Assembly: GCA_027943245.1 (NCBI GenBank)
Contig: JANDJZ010000071.1
Span: 62,001-126,000, forward strand
Reading direction: 5' to 3'
From: Acanthamoeba sp. SK_2022b
Taxonomy: Eukaryota > Discosea > Longamoebia > Acanthamoebidae
Length of the DNA stretch: 64,000 bases
The notes beneath the pieces were generated by a model, which worked only from the letters and a program-made list of their open reading frames with translations, was not told the DNA's origin and did no database searches. The translations under genes and the position numbers were made by a program. This document shows positions 46,280 to 63,927 of this stretch, in pieces; the stretch's first letter is position 1, and each line of letters begins with the position of its first letter.

Positions 46280-49200
46280 ATGGAAGCTTCACCACATCGG
46301 AAAGAGGAAGAGCAAACTTTAGCTTCCCCCACATCTGCGTCATCTAGGGTGGGTGAGTTGGTGACGCGAAAGATGCGGTTCTCCATCTTTCCGAACGGCA
46401 ATTTCACGAATGGTGGGGGCAAGGTAGTCTCGATTGGGAGTGACGCAACGTGGGACGATTTCAAAGCACGCTGCTTGCGCAAACTGTTCCTCACTGCATC
46501 GCAAGACGAAACACACAAACCGCAAGAAGCTGGTGATGTGGAAAATGACAGAGAGAAACGATCTCTGTCAACGACGTCACTACGCATAGAGCGGGTATGG
46601 CTCGCTACTGGCGCCGAGGTTGAGGGCATGGACGAGTTAGAGAGCGGTGATGTGTTGTATCTCTCCATCGACCCACGCCAGCCCTTCATCCCTCCACCAC
46701 CCTCGCATTTTCACTTCCATTTGTCCACCTCATACTGCTCATCTTCTTCTAAAGTTCAAGGTAAACTCACTTCCTCTCTTGCTTATTTCCATCTTTTATG
46801 TTCATTTATCCAACCAACTGCTGTCGTCACTCTTCTTCGTAGGGCGTGCTCTCAGGAGCGCGCCTGAACCGCTCTCGGGGCTGCTTATCTGGAATGGGCG
46901 ACAACACTACGCGCAGCTCCTTCCCAATGCCGTTTGCTGGGCTCTCCAAGGTACACATACGCGTATCTCAGTTCTAGAACTGCAGGGAAAGCGTTGTGTG
47001 TACGGGCATTCATTTTATGCCTGCAGAACTTGCTCACTCTCGCGTTCGCACAGGCGACGTCTATCATCAGCTGCCCTATGATGAAATCGTCGGAGTGAGC
47101 CGATCGCGCAGAAAGAACGCCTTCGTCCTTCACTCCTACCCGCTCAAGAACCCCTCTCAGGTTCTCTCTCTCTCTCTCTCTCTCTCTCTCCCCCCGTGTG
47201 TGCGCGTGTGCGCGCGTGCATGAGTGGAAATGTGGTGCCTGGTGGTCTTCAAATGCTCCGCGTAATTTGCTAATCAGTGGAATCACAGGCTCCCGGCATC
47301 AATAACGATCGATACTTGAAGACCCACGAGTTTGTCTGTCCGACCGAGGACCTCCTCTTCACGTGGCTGGCCTCGGTGCGTACGGTCCTGAAGCAACCCT
47401 TCTTCGCTCCATCCGCTGTCCCTGCCGCCGTGAGCGATGCCGACAACGGTCAAGACGAGCAGCAATCCATCAATGGAGTTCCGGCCCGACGGCTGTTGGT
47501 GTTCGTCAACCCCTTCGGCGGTACTGGACTCGGCAGGAAGGTGTGGAAGCAGGTGCGACCCATGTTCCTGGCGGCCAACGTCAACCTCCACGTGGTTGGT
47601 ACGCTCTGTCTGTCAAATCTGTTTATTTTTCAATTTCAATTTTTTTTGTTTTTTTATTTTTATTGTTGGTAAACGTGGCATTGACCGCAAGCGCAGAAAC
47701 CAAGCACGCCGGTCACGCCGGCGAAGTGGCGGCATCGCTGGATATCGGGAAATACGACGGCATCGTGACCATTAGCGGAGATGGACTCCTTCACGAAGGT
47801 AGGCGCGCTGCTGAGGCCGTGTCGCGTGTTCAGCAATAACGTCTGATCGTGCCGCGTGTGTTTGCTGCTCTGGACAGTGGTCAACGCCATTCTTCGAAGA
47901 CCGGATTGGAAGGAAGCCGTCAAGGTGCCGCTGGGCATAATCCCGAGCGGATCGGGCAACGGGCTTGCTGCGTCCATCAGCTGCTTCACGCCCACCCAGG
48001 CCGCCTTTGCCATCGTGAAAGGTGAGGCCAGCGCGCTCTCCCACACCTTTGAGCTTTAAAACTTTAACATCTGCTCCGCTCATCATCATCTCGTGTTATA
48101 GGCAAGTCCAGGCCGTTCGACATGTTTTCTATCCTCCAAGAGGGACAGAAGAAGAGGTACGCTGCCCTATCCGCCGCCAGTGGCCGTGTTGTGATTGGCT
48201 GCGTGGTGGCCAATCCGCAGTCTGTCCGCCTAACTCGTTGCGGGGCCCTCAACGCGCGCGTTCGACGCAGGTTTGGGTTCTTGGACGTCGCCTGGGGCTT
48301 CATCTCCGACGTGGACTTTGACAGCGAGGTGTTTCGGTGGATGGGCAAGGCTCGATTTACGGTGACCGCCATCGAGAAGCTGGTCGCCCACTCCAGCTAC
48401 CGGGCGCGCATCTCCTTCATCCTCGCCGATTTCGTGCAGCAGCCCTGCGTGCAGATCCACTGCCCGGTCTGCGTCTCGGGCGTGCACGCACGCGAGGTGA
48501 GCCAGATGCTCAGCGTCGCCGGCAGCGCTTCGGCGGCCGAGTCCGAGAAGCTGTTTCAGGGATCGGCCGATCCAGCGACCGACAACGACATCGACGATGA
48601 CGATGACGGCGATCTCAGTGGCGCCATCGCGCCTCGGCCGACCCGACTGCTGGTGAGCGAAGAGGAGAAATTCAACGAAGAGGAGGAGGTCGGACCGGGC
48701 CTGCGCTACATCGGCCGGAAGGCCGACAAGGCCAACTGGAAGGTCATCGAGGACAGCTTCTCTCTTTTTGTGGCTTCCAACGTGCGCGGCATCTCCACCG
48801 ACACGTTCCTCACGCCCTACGCACACCTGTCCGGTACGTGGTGCCGTCAATAGCCGTCGCCTTCTTCAGGGAGGGCTGACTTCTCTCTCCTCGCTTCGGG
48901 CAGATGGCTGCTTGGACGTTTGCTTCATGCGATCAGCCTCTCGCGCCAACCTCACCAAGGTCTTGCTCGAGAACGAAAAAGGCGACGGGTCCCATCTCAG
49001 CATCGAAGGTGCCAACCTAGTCTCCATTTTTCCCTTTTTTCCAAATCAAAAATATTATTTGGTTGATTTGTTTATTTTATATCCGCGTAATTTGTTGGAG
49101 GATAGGAGAGCTAACCGACGCTTTGTGTGCTGCCAACGTTGTGTGTTTCTGCGGCAGGGGTTGAGTATGTCAAGGTGAAGGCGCTGGTGATTGAGCCATT

Positions 49201-49321
49201 GCTGTCGCCAAAGGCGAAGAAGGTGGGCAAGATGGGCGTCGACGGAGAGCTCCTCCCACCGACGGCTGTGCAGGTGGAGGTACACCAGGCCCTCCTCTCC
49301 CTTTTCCACCCCTGCTGCTGA
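46280..49321 (+). CDS. Sphingosine kinase with N-terminal ubiquitin-like (DCX/KHA-type) domain
   Basis: Multi-exon gene starting MEASPHRKEEEQ at 46280 (an upstream in-frame Met at 46223 is possible). The first exon encodes MRFSIFPNGNFTNGGGKVVS, then IERVWLATGAEVEGMDELES and GDVLYLSI, a ubiquitin-like fold resembling doublecortin or KHA domains. A PH-like region follows (YHQLPYDEIVGVSRSRRKNA; TEDLLFTWLASVRTV). The lipid-kinase catalytic core is intact: RRLLVFVNPFGGTGLGRKVW, ETKHAGHAGEVA, YDGIVTISGDGLLHEVVNAI, VPLGIIPSGSGNGLAASI, FGFLDVAWGFISDVDFDSEV and the late MGVDGELLPP. SGDGLLHE and GSGNG bind ATP. The enzyme phosphorylates sphingosine to sphingosine-1-phosphate. A (TC)n tract lies in the intron at 47163-47190. 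Confidence 0.9.
47163..47190. repeat. (TC)n tract in the sphingosine-kinase intron
   Basis: About 28 bp of pure TC directly after an exon end on the sense strand. Similar tracts lie in introns at 1280-1303, 8411-8428 and 32291-32316. Confidence 0.9.
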
Positions 49322-49707
49322 GAGCTCTCGACCAGACCAAGTCGAAAATTTGTTGAATGAATTGCCGTTTGGTATGCCCCACGGGTGACATAGCTGGGGC
49401 AGCACCACGCCAATGAGGGCCTTGGGGTTAACCATGCCGGGGTAGTCGAGAGAGCCCACCCTTAAGGGTTGGCCCAGTCTTCCCTGTCGAATCAAGCAAT
49501 AGTCTGGGACACCCTCGAGAACACCACTTGGCGGCGGCTGCCTTGCTGCTAATGGCCAGTGAACGGCGGATGCCCGTCACAGCAGAGGGCAGGCGCAAAT
49601 TAATCTGCGCTCTGTCAGATCAGTGGCAGCTGGCCAGAGCTTCTCTCCCACCAAAACAACAGCCACAGCGCTGCGGGTTAAAGCTCTTGTTCTTCTGCCC
49701 GGGCCCA
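49322..49707. other. Convergent 3' region
   Basis: About 390 bp between the sphingosine-kinase and GNAT stop codons. No gene, RNA or repeat was recognised. Confidence 0.4.
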
Positions 49708-50529
49708 TTACTTGCACAGTGCGACCGACTTGACAAAGAGCACGCGGTTGGTGGGTGGGGTGGGGAGAAGGTCAGTTGCCACGTCCACTCTCTCCATGCC
49801 GAGCCTCTTAGCCAGCGCGATTGATCGCAGGTTGTCCGGATGCACAGGAGCGTAGACCCGCACAGTGCTGCGCCGCTCCTCTCCGTTGCATTGGAGTCGC
49901 ATGGGCCGCACGTCCTGGTCGATCACCAGCTCCAGCGCCTCCGTGGCGTAGCCCTTGCCCCAATGACGATGGTCCAGCGCGTAGGCAACCTGCACCAGCT
50001 TCTCCTCGTTCCGCCCTTCCACCACTCCTACACCCACGAACCCAATCACGGTCTCCTTGTCCTCTCCGTCCTCATCATCCTTTCCCGGGCAGTCGGCGGC
50101 CGAGTCCTGCGTCTCTGTCCTTCTCCGCTTGGTCTGGTTTGTCGCCACTTCCTCTTCGTTTTCGTCTTGGTTTTCGTTCTCCTTTTCCTTGCCGTCAGGG
50201 CTTCTTGAGCAAATCCCAGGGATGGTGATGACGCGCCAGGAGAGCTTGGTGTCGTCTCCCTGCTGCCATTGACGCCACCGTTCCACCAGGCGCGGCAGGC
50301 GCTGCTGCCAGTGCTCGCTGGGCAGCGGTTGACCCCGTTCCCACAGGGAGTACACCTCCTGCTCGCTCATTAGCCGACCTATAGCGGTGGCGTCGTCCAT
50401 ACTGACAGGACGCAGCGCCAGTCGCCCGGACAGTAGGACGGGCACACCTCGGGTGGGTTGCGCTGGTGTCGGATCCTTGGCAGGGGTAGTCATGAGTGGG
50501 CGTGTTATGTGGAGCGAACGACAAGACAA
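49708..50529 (-). CDS. GNAT-family N-acetyltransferase
   Basis: A single-exon frame of 273 aa; Met 50493 (MTTPAKDPTPAQPTRG) would give 261. The N-terminal strand LLSGRLALRPVSMDDATAIG is typical of RimJ/RimL-type GNATs (L.TERL.LRP). The acetyl-CoA motif is YALDHRHWGKGYATEALELV, and VRVYAPVHPDNLRSIALAKR with LGMERV is the family NxxSxxxxxKLGF region. A 45-residue acidic, low-complexity insert (NENQDENEEEVATNQTKRRR) interrupts the fold between strands 3 and 4. The substrate is unknown; N-terminal protein or small-molecule acetylation is possible. Confidence 0.85.
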   Translation of the reverse strand: MSCRSLHITRPLMTTPAKDPTPAQPTRGVPVLLSGRLALRPVSMDDATAIGRLMSEQEVYSLWERGQPLPSEHWQQRLPRLVERWRQWQQGDDTKLSWRVITIPGICSRSPDGKEKENENQDENEEEVATNQTKRRRTETQDSAADCPGKDDEDGEDKETVIGFVGVGVVEGRNEEKLVQVAYALDHRHWGKGYATEALELVIDQDVRPMRLQCNGEERRSTVRVYAPVHPDNLRSIALAKRLGMERVDVATDLLPTPPTNRVLFVKSVALCK

Positions 50530-50645
50530 GCAACAACTGCAAAAAAACTGTTTTTAACGGACACGCGGTATTCGACCGAATGCCTTGGGGCGCGGAGTTA
50601 TCACTGATAAATAAATGTACGAAATCTCATAGGTGTTCCGTGTTA

Positions 50646-51756
50646 CTAGGGGGTGACGTCAGCTCTGGTGTAAATTGGCGCCAGTGGCCCGTTGGCCCAG
50701 GCGCAGTTAGGGTCTTTGGCTTCCTGCCAGTAGCGGACGAGGCCGGCGGCGGAGGCGGAAACAAGAGTGCCAATGACGCTTTCGTCGTAGTCTGTGTCGA
50801 GCAGACGCACGTAGCACGAGGCCTTGCTCTCCACCTTGCGCAGCATGCCAAGGTTTCTCGTGAAGATGGGCTCGTCGTCCAGGCCGCAGTGAAGCTTGTG
50901 GAGGACCGGCTGCACCATCTTCGAACGCTCGCCCTTGCGACACGTTGTAGCCTTGTACGGGGTGATGCCATCCCTGTCGGCAGCTGCCAGCTCGTCCTGG
51001 CGGACCTGCGCCCTGCCGGCGATGATGGGCTGGGCCATCGAAGCCGCGTGCAGGTGCTTGGCCAGCAGGCACGACTGCTGGAGGACGTCGGAGGTGAGCA
51101 GGCGCACGAGGTGATAGCGCTCCTCGAGATTGCCCAGCTCCATGGGCATGAATGCGCCCGGGATGTAGATGTCGTACAGCAGGGCGTCGCGGTCTACGGT
51201 GTCGGCGTTGCGGTAGACCGTGTAGAAGGAGAGGAACACGTCCGGTTGGGCCTCGTTGACGAACTTGGAGCGGCTGACGAAGTCGCCCGAGGCGATAACG
51301 GCCTTGTAGTACGCGTACAACAGAGCCTTGAGCGCTTCCTGCCGGTCCTCCAACTGGAGAGCGGCGAGGGCCTCCCTCCACCAGTCGATGAGCAGGGTGC
51401 TGGGCGAGGGCATGGCTAGCGACTCGCTCAGGATTCGCCGGAACATATCGTTCCTGTCGACGAATTGGTTAGTGCGACATCGCTTCGGGGTGGATATCGC
51501 CAGCGTACAGGGAGCTGGTGTCGTGCGGCATGTCGATGATGTCTTCGCGCTGTCGGGTCAAAATAACACGAGCCCCTAGGGCCTCGAGCACCCCCCTCAG
51601 CCGCCAGGCAATGTCGTAGTTGAGGTCGCACGGGTGCGGTCGATCGAGCGGTATGCCCCGCTTGATCTCGTAGTTACGCCACATGCCGCCTCGCAGCGGT
51701 GGGTCGATGGCGACCGTCATCCCCGCGAGCGGTTTGTCAACTGTGGCCGCGGCCAT
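50646..51756 (-). CDS. Amidase_3-like (N-acetylmuramoyl-L-alanine amidase fold) protein lacking zinc ligands
   Basis: Two exons: 51756 to about 51511, then about 51450-50646, with a GTACGC donor. The product begins MAAATVDKPLAGMTVAIDPP and continues DLNYDIAWRLRGVLEALGAR, VILTRQREDII and PDVFLSFYTVYRNAD. The pattern of strand 1, DxNxxIAxxLxxxLExxGxxVxLTR and the late VFLSxxxN strand is that of Amidase_3 proteins. Where these have DPGHGG there is DPPLRGG, and where they have SIHAN there is SFYTVYRN, so both zinc His are missing. Catalysis as a peptidoglycan amidase is therefore unlikely. The C-terminal 100 residues have no recognised domain. The 5' end overlaps the CLU-like frame by about 40 bp, so the two may be one gene. 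Fold assignment is by eye. Confidence 0.6.
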
Positions 51757-54025
51757 AACACCGGTGCGTCGATATCAGTGGGAACCAGTTTCCAGACCAA
51801 ATGAAAAGGCATCAACCTAGCGGGGATCGGACCATCCATGGCCGGCTCGGAGTGGTCCACGCGGTATCGGGTCGGGCAGTACAAGTGGTCCTGCCGACGC
51901 GGGTCAGGCTGTTTTTCGGATTCAGCGAGCTTGAGCGTGAACTCGGGATAGGCGTTGGTCTCGGAGGAGTAGAGGTCGAGAAAGCGCTCGGAGAAGTGCA
52001 GGTTGGGATTGATGTCGGTCAGCAGCAACCGCAGCCGTCGCTTCACGGCTCGCCTGGTGAGCTGCCCGTCGAAGGACCTGAAGCGCAGGTAGCGTCCAAG
52101 CTCCGTGTGCGGCGCGGTGTGCGGCCAGCGCTCCTTTGGAAGCTGCCACTCGTCTGCGTGCTTCAGCTTGACCTTCCACTCGATGTGAACCTCGTTGATC
52201 GCCTCCCAACCGACAGTGTCATGGTGATCGAGCTGGAATGTGGCGCTGGATATGTGCGCCAGTCGCTGGAGCACAGAGAGGCAGTCCACCGCGGACTGAC
52301 TGCATACTAGACACAATGTGTTGTAGAGCTCGTGGCTGGTAGGGCCTTCCCGCATGTACTCTGACAGGCCCGATTGGTGGTTGGTGTAGAGCCAAGCTCC
52401 GAATTTGTGCCACAGCAGCGGCACCAGGTCATCGGGGCCGCGGTCGATCCACCAGGTATCGCTCTTGAGCAACCCCGTAAGTTCGCGCGCGACCTCTTGT
52501 GGCAGAACGTGGTAGTCGACGTCCTTGGCGGCCTTCTTGTTGAAGAGGCGTCTGGTCAGCACCTTGATCCCACGCGCAACCATCTCGTACAGGCAGAGCC
52601 TCACCGCATCCACATTGGCCGCTCTATGGAAGTGGTAGAGCACCAGCAACAGATATCTGCGGCGAGCCGGTCCCTCATGGGTGCGGGTCACGGTCAGGCT
52701 ATCTGAATCAGTTGAGAGTCTGCGTGCGGTAACATACCTGAGGTTGATGCCTTCGTTGTGCATGGCTTGCTTCAGCTCTGGCAGAGAGCCCAGGCCAGTG
52801 CGTTCCCGGGCGAATCGCGGCACCACATGCGATCGGAGGAACGTGAGGGCGACTCTGCTGGCCTGCTCTCGCTTCGAGGACGTCCATCCGGGGATGAAGG
52901 TGTCGCTGTAGAGCCTGTCCCCCTCGTAGCGAGTCAAAAATTCGAATCGGAACAGTCGGCTCAGGCAGCTGCCAAACCGTGCGCAGTTACATCAGCGCGC
53001 GCTCTCTCTCTCTCTCTCTCAAACACAAGCTGTCAGGTCAGGTCTACAAACTTGTGGCGTTCTTCGGACGGGAATATGCGGGTGGGGTCCACGATGAAGT
53101 AGTGGTCCTTGATCTTGTGGATCTCCAAGTCGAAAGGCAGCCCCGACAGATGACTGCCATTGACGTCAACCCCCCCCCCAATGTAAGAAAACGAGGGCTC
53201 AGCCGTAGTGAGGGAGGGCACCTACATGGGTGAGTCTGGTTCGAGCTTGAGTGCCTCGGACAGCTTTCGCAAGAACTGGTCCACCTCTGGGTCTTGTGTC
53301 CACTGGTCCTTGTAGTGGCCATCGTGCACGACCTGGCTCACCTCCTCATCGTCGAGGGGCAGGTAGAAGCTGGTCGACACTCTATGCCCCATGAAGTCCA
53401 TGGTTGCAAAGAGCGGGAAGTGGAACTTGCCATCACCGATTTCCTGGACCAGGCGCTCGAGGGCTCGCATGGTCTTGAGTTCAAGCGAGGCGGTCTTGAT
53501 AGCTTCCTCAAAGTCGCTGAAGAGCTCCGAGGCTACGGGGAGCTTGCTGAACAGGCCACCCGAGAGGGCCTTGTCGCCACCGGCGCAGCCTTGCGTGTCG
53601 AGTCGCGGGCAGCGCGCGCAGCATCACGTCGCGGCTCAACTTGGGCCCAACGCGAGTGGCCTCGAAGCCGAAGCGCTGCCGCAGCAAGGGCATGGCAGCC
53701 GGGGCGTGGTTGACAATGGCTATGTAGAGCTCCACCCATCTTCGGTGCTTCTGGTCATTCGACCCCTTCACAGCCGCTGCTGTCCCCGCATAAGGACGGC
53801 GGATCAACAACAACATGATGGGGCCCTACCTTGACGCTGCCTGTGGCTGGGGTAGGGCAGGAAATAGGGCTGCCCTGGCCTGTATGGGCCATCTCCAACC
53901 GCCAAAACCGGTGCCTCGCTGGGGTAGGGCTGGATACCCGCCGGTTCCCCCTCGTTCGGGTACAGGGATAAACTGTTCATCGCCTTGTAGATGTGTTCGT
54001 TCAGCCCGTTTATGTTTTTAAACAT
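51717..54025 (-). CDS. CLU (clustered mitochondria)-like protein
   Basis: The first exon is MFKNINGLNEHIYKAMNSLS, with Pro/Gly-rich sequence after it. Following exons read WVELYIAIVNHAPAAMPLLR, FHFPLFATMDFMGHRVSTSF, then DHYFIVDPTRIFPSEERHKF, which matches the CLU-type segment ending in a DxxRLFPP-like strand. FRFEFLTRYEGDRLYSDTFI and LKQAMHNEGINLRYLLLVLY (joined across an intron) carry the CLU-central signature GINxRYL, and LCLYEMVARGIKVLTRRLF matches its EMxARxxK helix. CLU/CLUH proteins bind mRNAs of mitochondrial proteins and affect mitochondrial distribution. The eukaryotic CLU TPR tail is absent. The frame runs to 51717 inside the next gene's start. One join near 53.6 kb (frame change around 53580-53650) is uncertain. 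Start 54025. Confidence 0.6.
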
Positions 54026-54399
54026 CTTCTTGATACGACATTATTTTTATCATTTTTATTAAACAGCTCTGATTGGTCGCTAGGTGGCCAGCTGCGAAAT
54101 TCGGCCGACATTTAAAGTGTCGACAAAATTGTTCGACGGAAAGAAAAGTCCGTAAGCCAATTTCTTCCTTCGAACAAAGTAGTTCGGGGAGTTTTCCGTT
54201 ACATTTCATATCATGATTCAGATGCCAGAATCGTTTTTCCCGACTGGTGGCCCACTCTCCCACGAGAGGTCTGTCATCACAGTGACGGGCCGCAGAAGTT
54301 TATGAGACTTTTTTTTTTCAGCTTTTCTCCCCTCACCCTCACACCAACTGAACTGCTCACCCTCAGCACCACCCGTTCAGCACCAGCATACTCAACAGC
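54026..54399. promoter_or_regulatory. Divergent region between CLU-like and SH2 genes
   Basis: 374 bp between two outward-facing starts, AT-rich near 54030-54130, with a pyrimidine-rich stretch (CTTTTTTTTTTCAGC) just upstream of the SH2 gene. Promoter role inferred from orientation. Confidence 0.4.
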
Positions 54400-56094
54400 A
54401 TGTTGAGCACCCTTTCACAGAGGCCAATCGTGGAATTCTTCACGGGCATACACACTGGAGACAACTTCAGGGTGGGGGTGCGGTGCTGGGGGAGCATGCC
54501 AGACGACCTGCGGTTCGCCCTGGTCGACTCTCGTGGCACCGAGGTGGCGCACGAGGAGAAGGTCACGGGCAAGGTCACCCTCACCCGCACCCGCGAGCAA
54601 GCGAAGCAGAAGAAGGTCTCGGTGCCGAGGAGGGAGGACGGCAGCGTCTTGTACTTTCCTCGCTTCATGCCGCTCGACTACTGGTCCGACGAGCCTCTGC
54701 GGTTGGTGCTGTACACTGGAAAAGAGACGCAGCTCTACCAGTTGAAGCTCGGCAGGATCGCCAGGAAGACCCACAGTACCTCACAGGCCACCACCGACGT
54801 GTTGATCGAGAAGCTGAAGGCGATCGCCAACCTCACCGATGAGGAGCGCGACGGGCTCAGCGTCGACTACTGGAAGCTTGTAACGGCAAGGAGCTTCCTG
54901 CTCTACAAGCTCCTCACCAACGACACCGCCCACAAGAGGAGCGTTAGAGCCGACGAAGATGAGGTGCTGGCGACCGAGCTGCGTAAGTCGCCCGAAAGAT
55001 TCGGCGGCTGGCTGGACTACTTGATTAAAGTAGGAGATGTACGTCACTTAGCCCTGCCCCCTCTTTCGTTTGACCCCCAGTTCTCATCACCATCGCGGTG
55101 GTGCAGAAAAAGGCGTGGGAGAGCGGCTACCTTCTATTGATAACTGACGACAAAGTGGCGGCCCAAAGACTGCTGCCCAACCCTGGCGACTTCCTTCTCC
55201 GCCCGAGCTACAGCTTTGCGAACGAACGGGTCATCATGGTCAACGTAGGCGGCGACCTCAAGAAGCACCGCGTGCGAAACCACGGCCCCGTCCCTGTCCT
55301 CACCCTCGAGGACCGGTGCGAGCACATGCTCGTGTTTGCCGAGGGCCGGTATCAAAGGATTCCCCTGCACCAGGTGTCTTCAGACGTTGTTGTCATCTCC
55401 TCCTTCTACCGTTACCTAAGTGCGCTGCCCCCCTTCCTCCTCCCCCTCCTTGCAAAAGGTGGTCGCCACTCATATGTTGTCTTGCCGCGGCCTCCCACGC
55501 AGGCGACACCCCGCAAGGAGCCCAAGTATCCTCTCCTCCCGCTGCTCCTTCTCAGCTGCCTCTAATGGTCGAAGTCAAGCCGGATCAACCTTCCCCGTCT
55601 TCCTGGTCAAGCCTTGAGCAGCTCACCGGCGAAGGAGATGTCGAACATCTCCATCAGTTGAATGGGCAGCAGGCTACGCGACCGTTCGAGCTCAGCGGTG
55701 AGCACTCGGGACCGACTCCGAAGAAGAGGAAGATCTACTACGAAGAAGAGGCAGATGTCGACGACGGGCATCAATGGACGTACCAAGGTCTCGACGGTGG
55801 CAGCACAACCGCTCTGCAGACCGAATCCCTCTTCGACGAGTTCCCGCAAGGTTTCCCCCTCCCGCAGTAGACTTACTGACCCTCCCAATTGAGAACTCAC
55901 ACGCACACTCACACCACAATGTAGAGGGCCAAAGCGTGGATTACTTCGACAACCTATTCGGCGTAGAAATGGATGCCTTCGGCCTGCAACAGCAACAGAA
56001 TGAGTTCGATGGTAGCGACAGGCAATACTCCAACTCATCGCTTTTGGAGGACGAGGAACTGCGGTTCGATTTCCCAGTTCTTCAGTCCTCCTGA
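54400..56094 (+). CDS. SH2-domain protein with STAT-like layout and nuclear localisation signal
   Basis: Four exons (54400-55038, 55107-55419, 55503-55850, 55925-56094) sum to 1470 nt, i.e. 489 aa. The N-terminal 130 residues look like a beta-rich domain (FRVGVRCWGSMPDDLRFALV; YFPRFMPLDYWSDEPLRLVL). An alpha-helical linker follows (TTDVLIEKLKAIANLTDEER). An SH2 domain spans about 215-300: ESGYLLLITDDKVAAQRLLP, PGDFLLRPSYSFANERVIMV with the phosphotyrosine-binding Arg in FLLRPS, KKHRVRN and EGRYQRIPLHQV. The tail has a PKKRK nuclear signal (GPTPKKRKIYYEEEADVDD), several Tyr and an acidic Phe-rich end (SLLEDEELRFDFPVL), like a transactivation segment. Beta domain, linker, SH2 and acidic tail resemble STAT or Dictyostelium STAT/CudA-type factors. 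The STAT label is inference; SH2 is well supported. Confidence 0.82.
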
Positions 56095-56235
56095 CCGCAT
56101 ACAACGAGTCGCTACGGCAATCAAGGTAAATGTACGGCTCTCATTGTAAATAAAACAAGCGAAGCGAGGACATCGCATGTTGTCAGGAATGGAATCTTTA
56201 CAAGCTCGAGCGCGCCAACTGCACTTACCCACCAA

Positions 56236-63073
<6,838 letters not shown>

Positions 63074-63423
63074 CGGTGGGGCTTGGAGGGTGGAGCGAGG
63101 CGGCTCGATGTGCTTCGTGCGTTTGGTAAGTTTAGTGTAAACAACGACCACAGAAGAAACTCGGCCGAGTGGTTCACTGAGACCCTAGCACCGCTACCGT
63201 TGGTCGGTCAATGCCCGCAGGAGCAACAGCACAACGAAAAAAGGCCCAGCGGAGCAAGGTCCGTCCAATCGGCACACAGTGCGTTGCTCAGCGATACCAG
63301 AGATGACTGATGAACCGTTGGCAAGGCGCCACCAGCTTCCTTCAGCAACTGCGATTCTCCTTGGTGCGCAACCAAGGAGGGCACGCCCCAAAACAAGGCC
63401 CAGGCCAAACAAACATCCGTTCA
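63074..63423. other. Intergenic region
   Basis: 350 bp between the receptor start and the stop of the next minus-strand gene. It holds the receptor promoter. No coding or RNA feature was recognised. Confidence 0.4.
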
Positions 63424-63927
63424 CTACCGTTCGCCTAGGTTCCGCAGCTCCGCATTGGTGTGCTGGAGCTGCTGCTGGAGTGCCTCGGCCTTCAGCTTCT
63501 GTTCGCAGTCCTGCTGCTGGTGCAGGCGGAGCTGGTTGTCGAGCTCCTGTAGCTGCGCCTCCTCCTGCTGCAGTCGCTGTGTTGCCTCCACCGTTTCCTT
63601 TTCCAGTTGCTGGAAACGGTGGCGAAGACCGACGGAAGGCAGCATTAATCACCTGTGAGATGGCCACAAAAGGAGTTCAAAAGGCCCACAAAAGGAGCAG
63701 CGGAACCAACTTACCTGCAAGGCCACCAGATCCTGTCCCTCGCGCACGGACATCAGATGCTGCTTCGATTGTTTCTCCCTGGGGCACGCAAGATAAGCGA
63801 GGCATCAGGTGGGGGGGGGATCAGATCTGCCCGAAGTCGGGTACGCATACCTGTCGTCCAGCCCGTCGAGGAATGCGTGTGGTGTACGACGTCCGTGCTT
63901 CTCGAACAGATGTGGTCGGTAGGCCAT
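63424..63927 (-). CDS. Small coiled-coil protein, possibly 5'-incomplete
   Basis: Three exons can be joined. The first gives MAYRPHLFEKHGRRTPHAFL with DGLDDR, the second EKQSKQHLMSVREGQDLVAL, and the third, after the acceptor TTTCCAG, QQLEKETVEATQRLQQEEAQ, then LQQQLQHTNAELRNLGER and stop. The product of about 115 aa is almost wholly helical, Gln/Glu/Leu-rich coiled coil after residue 45. Met 63927 follows an acceptor-like GATTGCAG, so a further 5' exon beyond the window edge is possible. No family was recognised. Confidence 0.6.

Noticed and set aside
48230..48850. Minus-strand frame of 206 aa
   Set aside because: Antisense shadow of the sphingosine-kinase catalytic exon.
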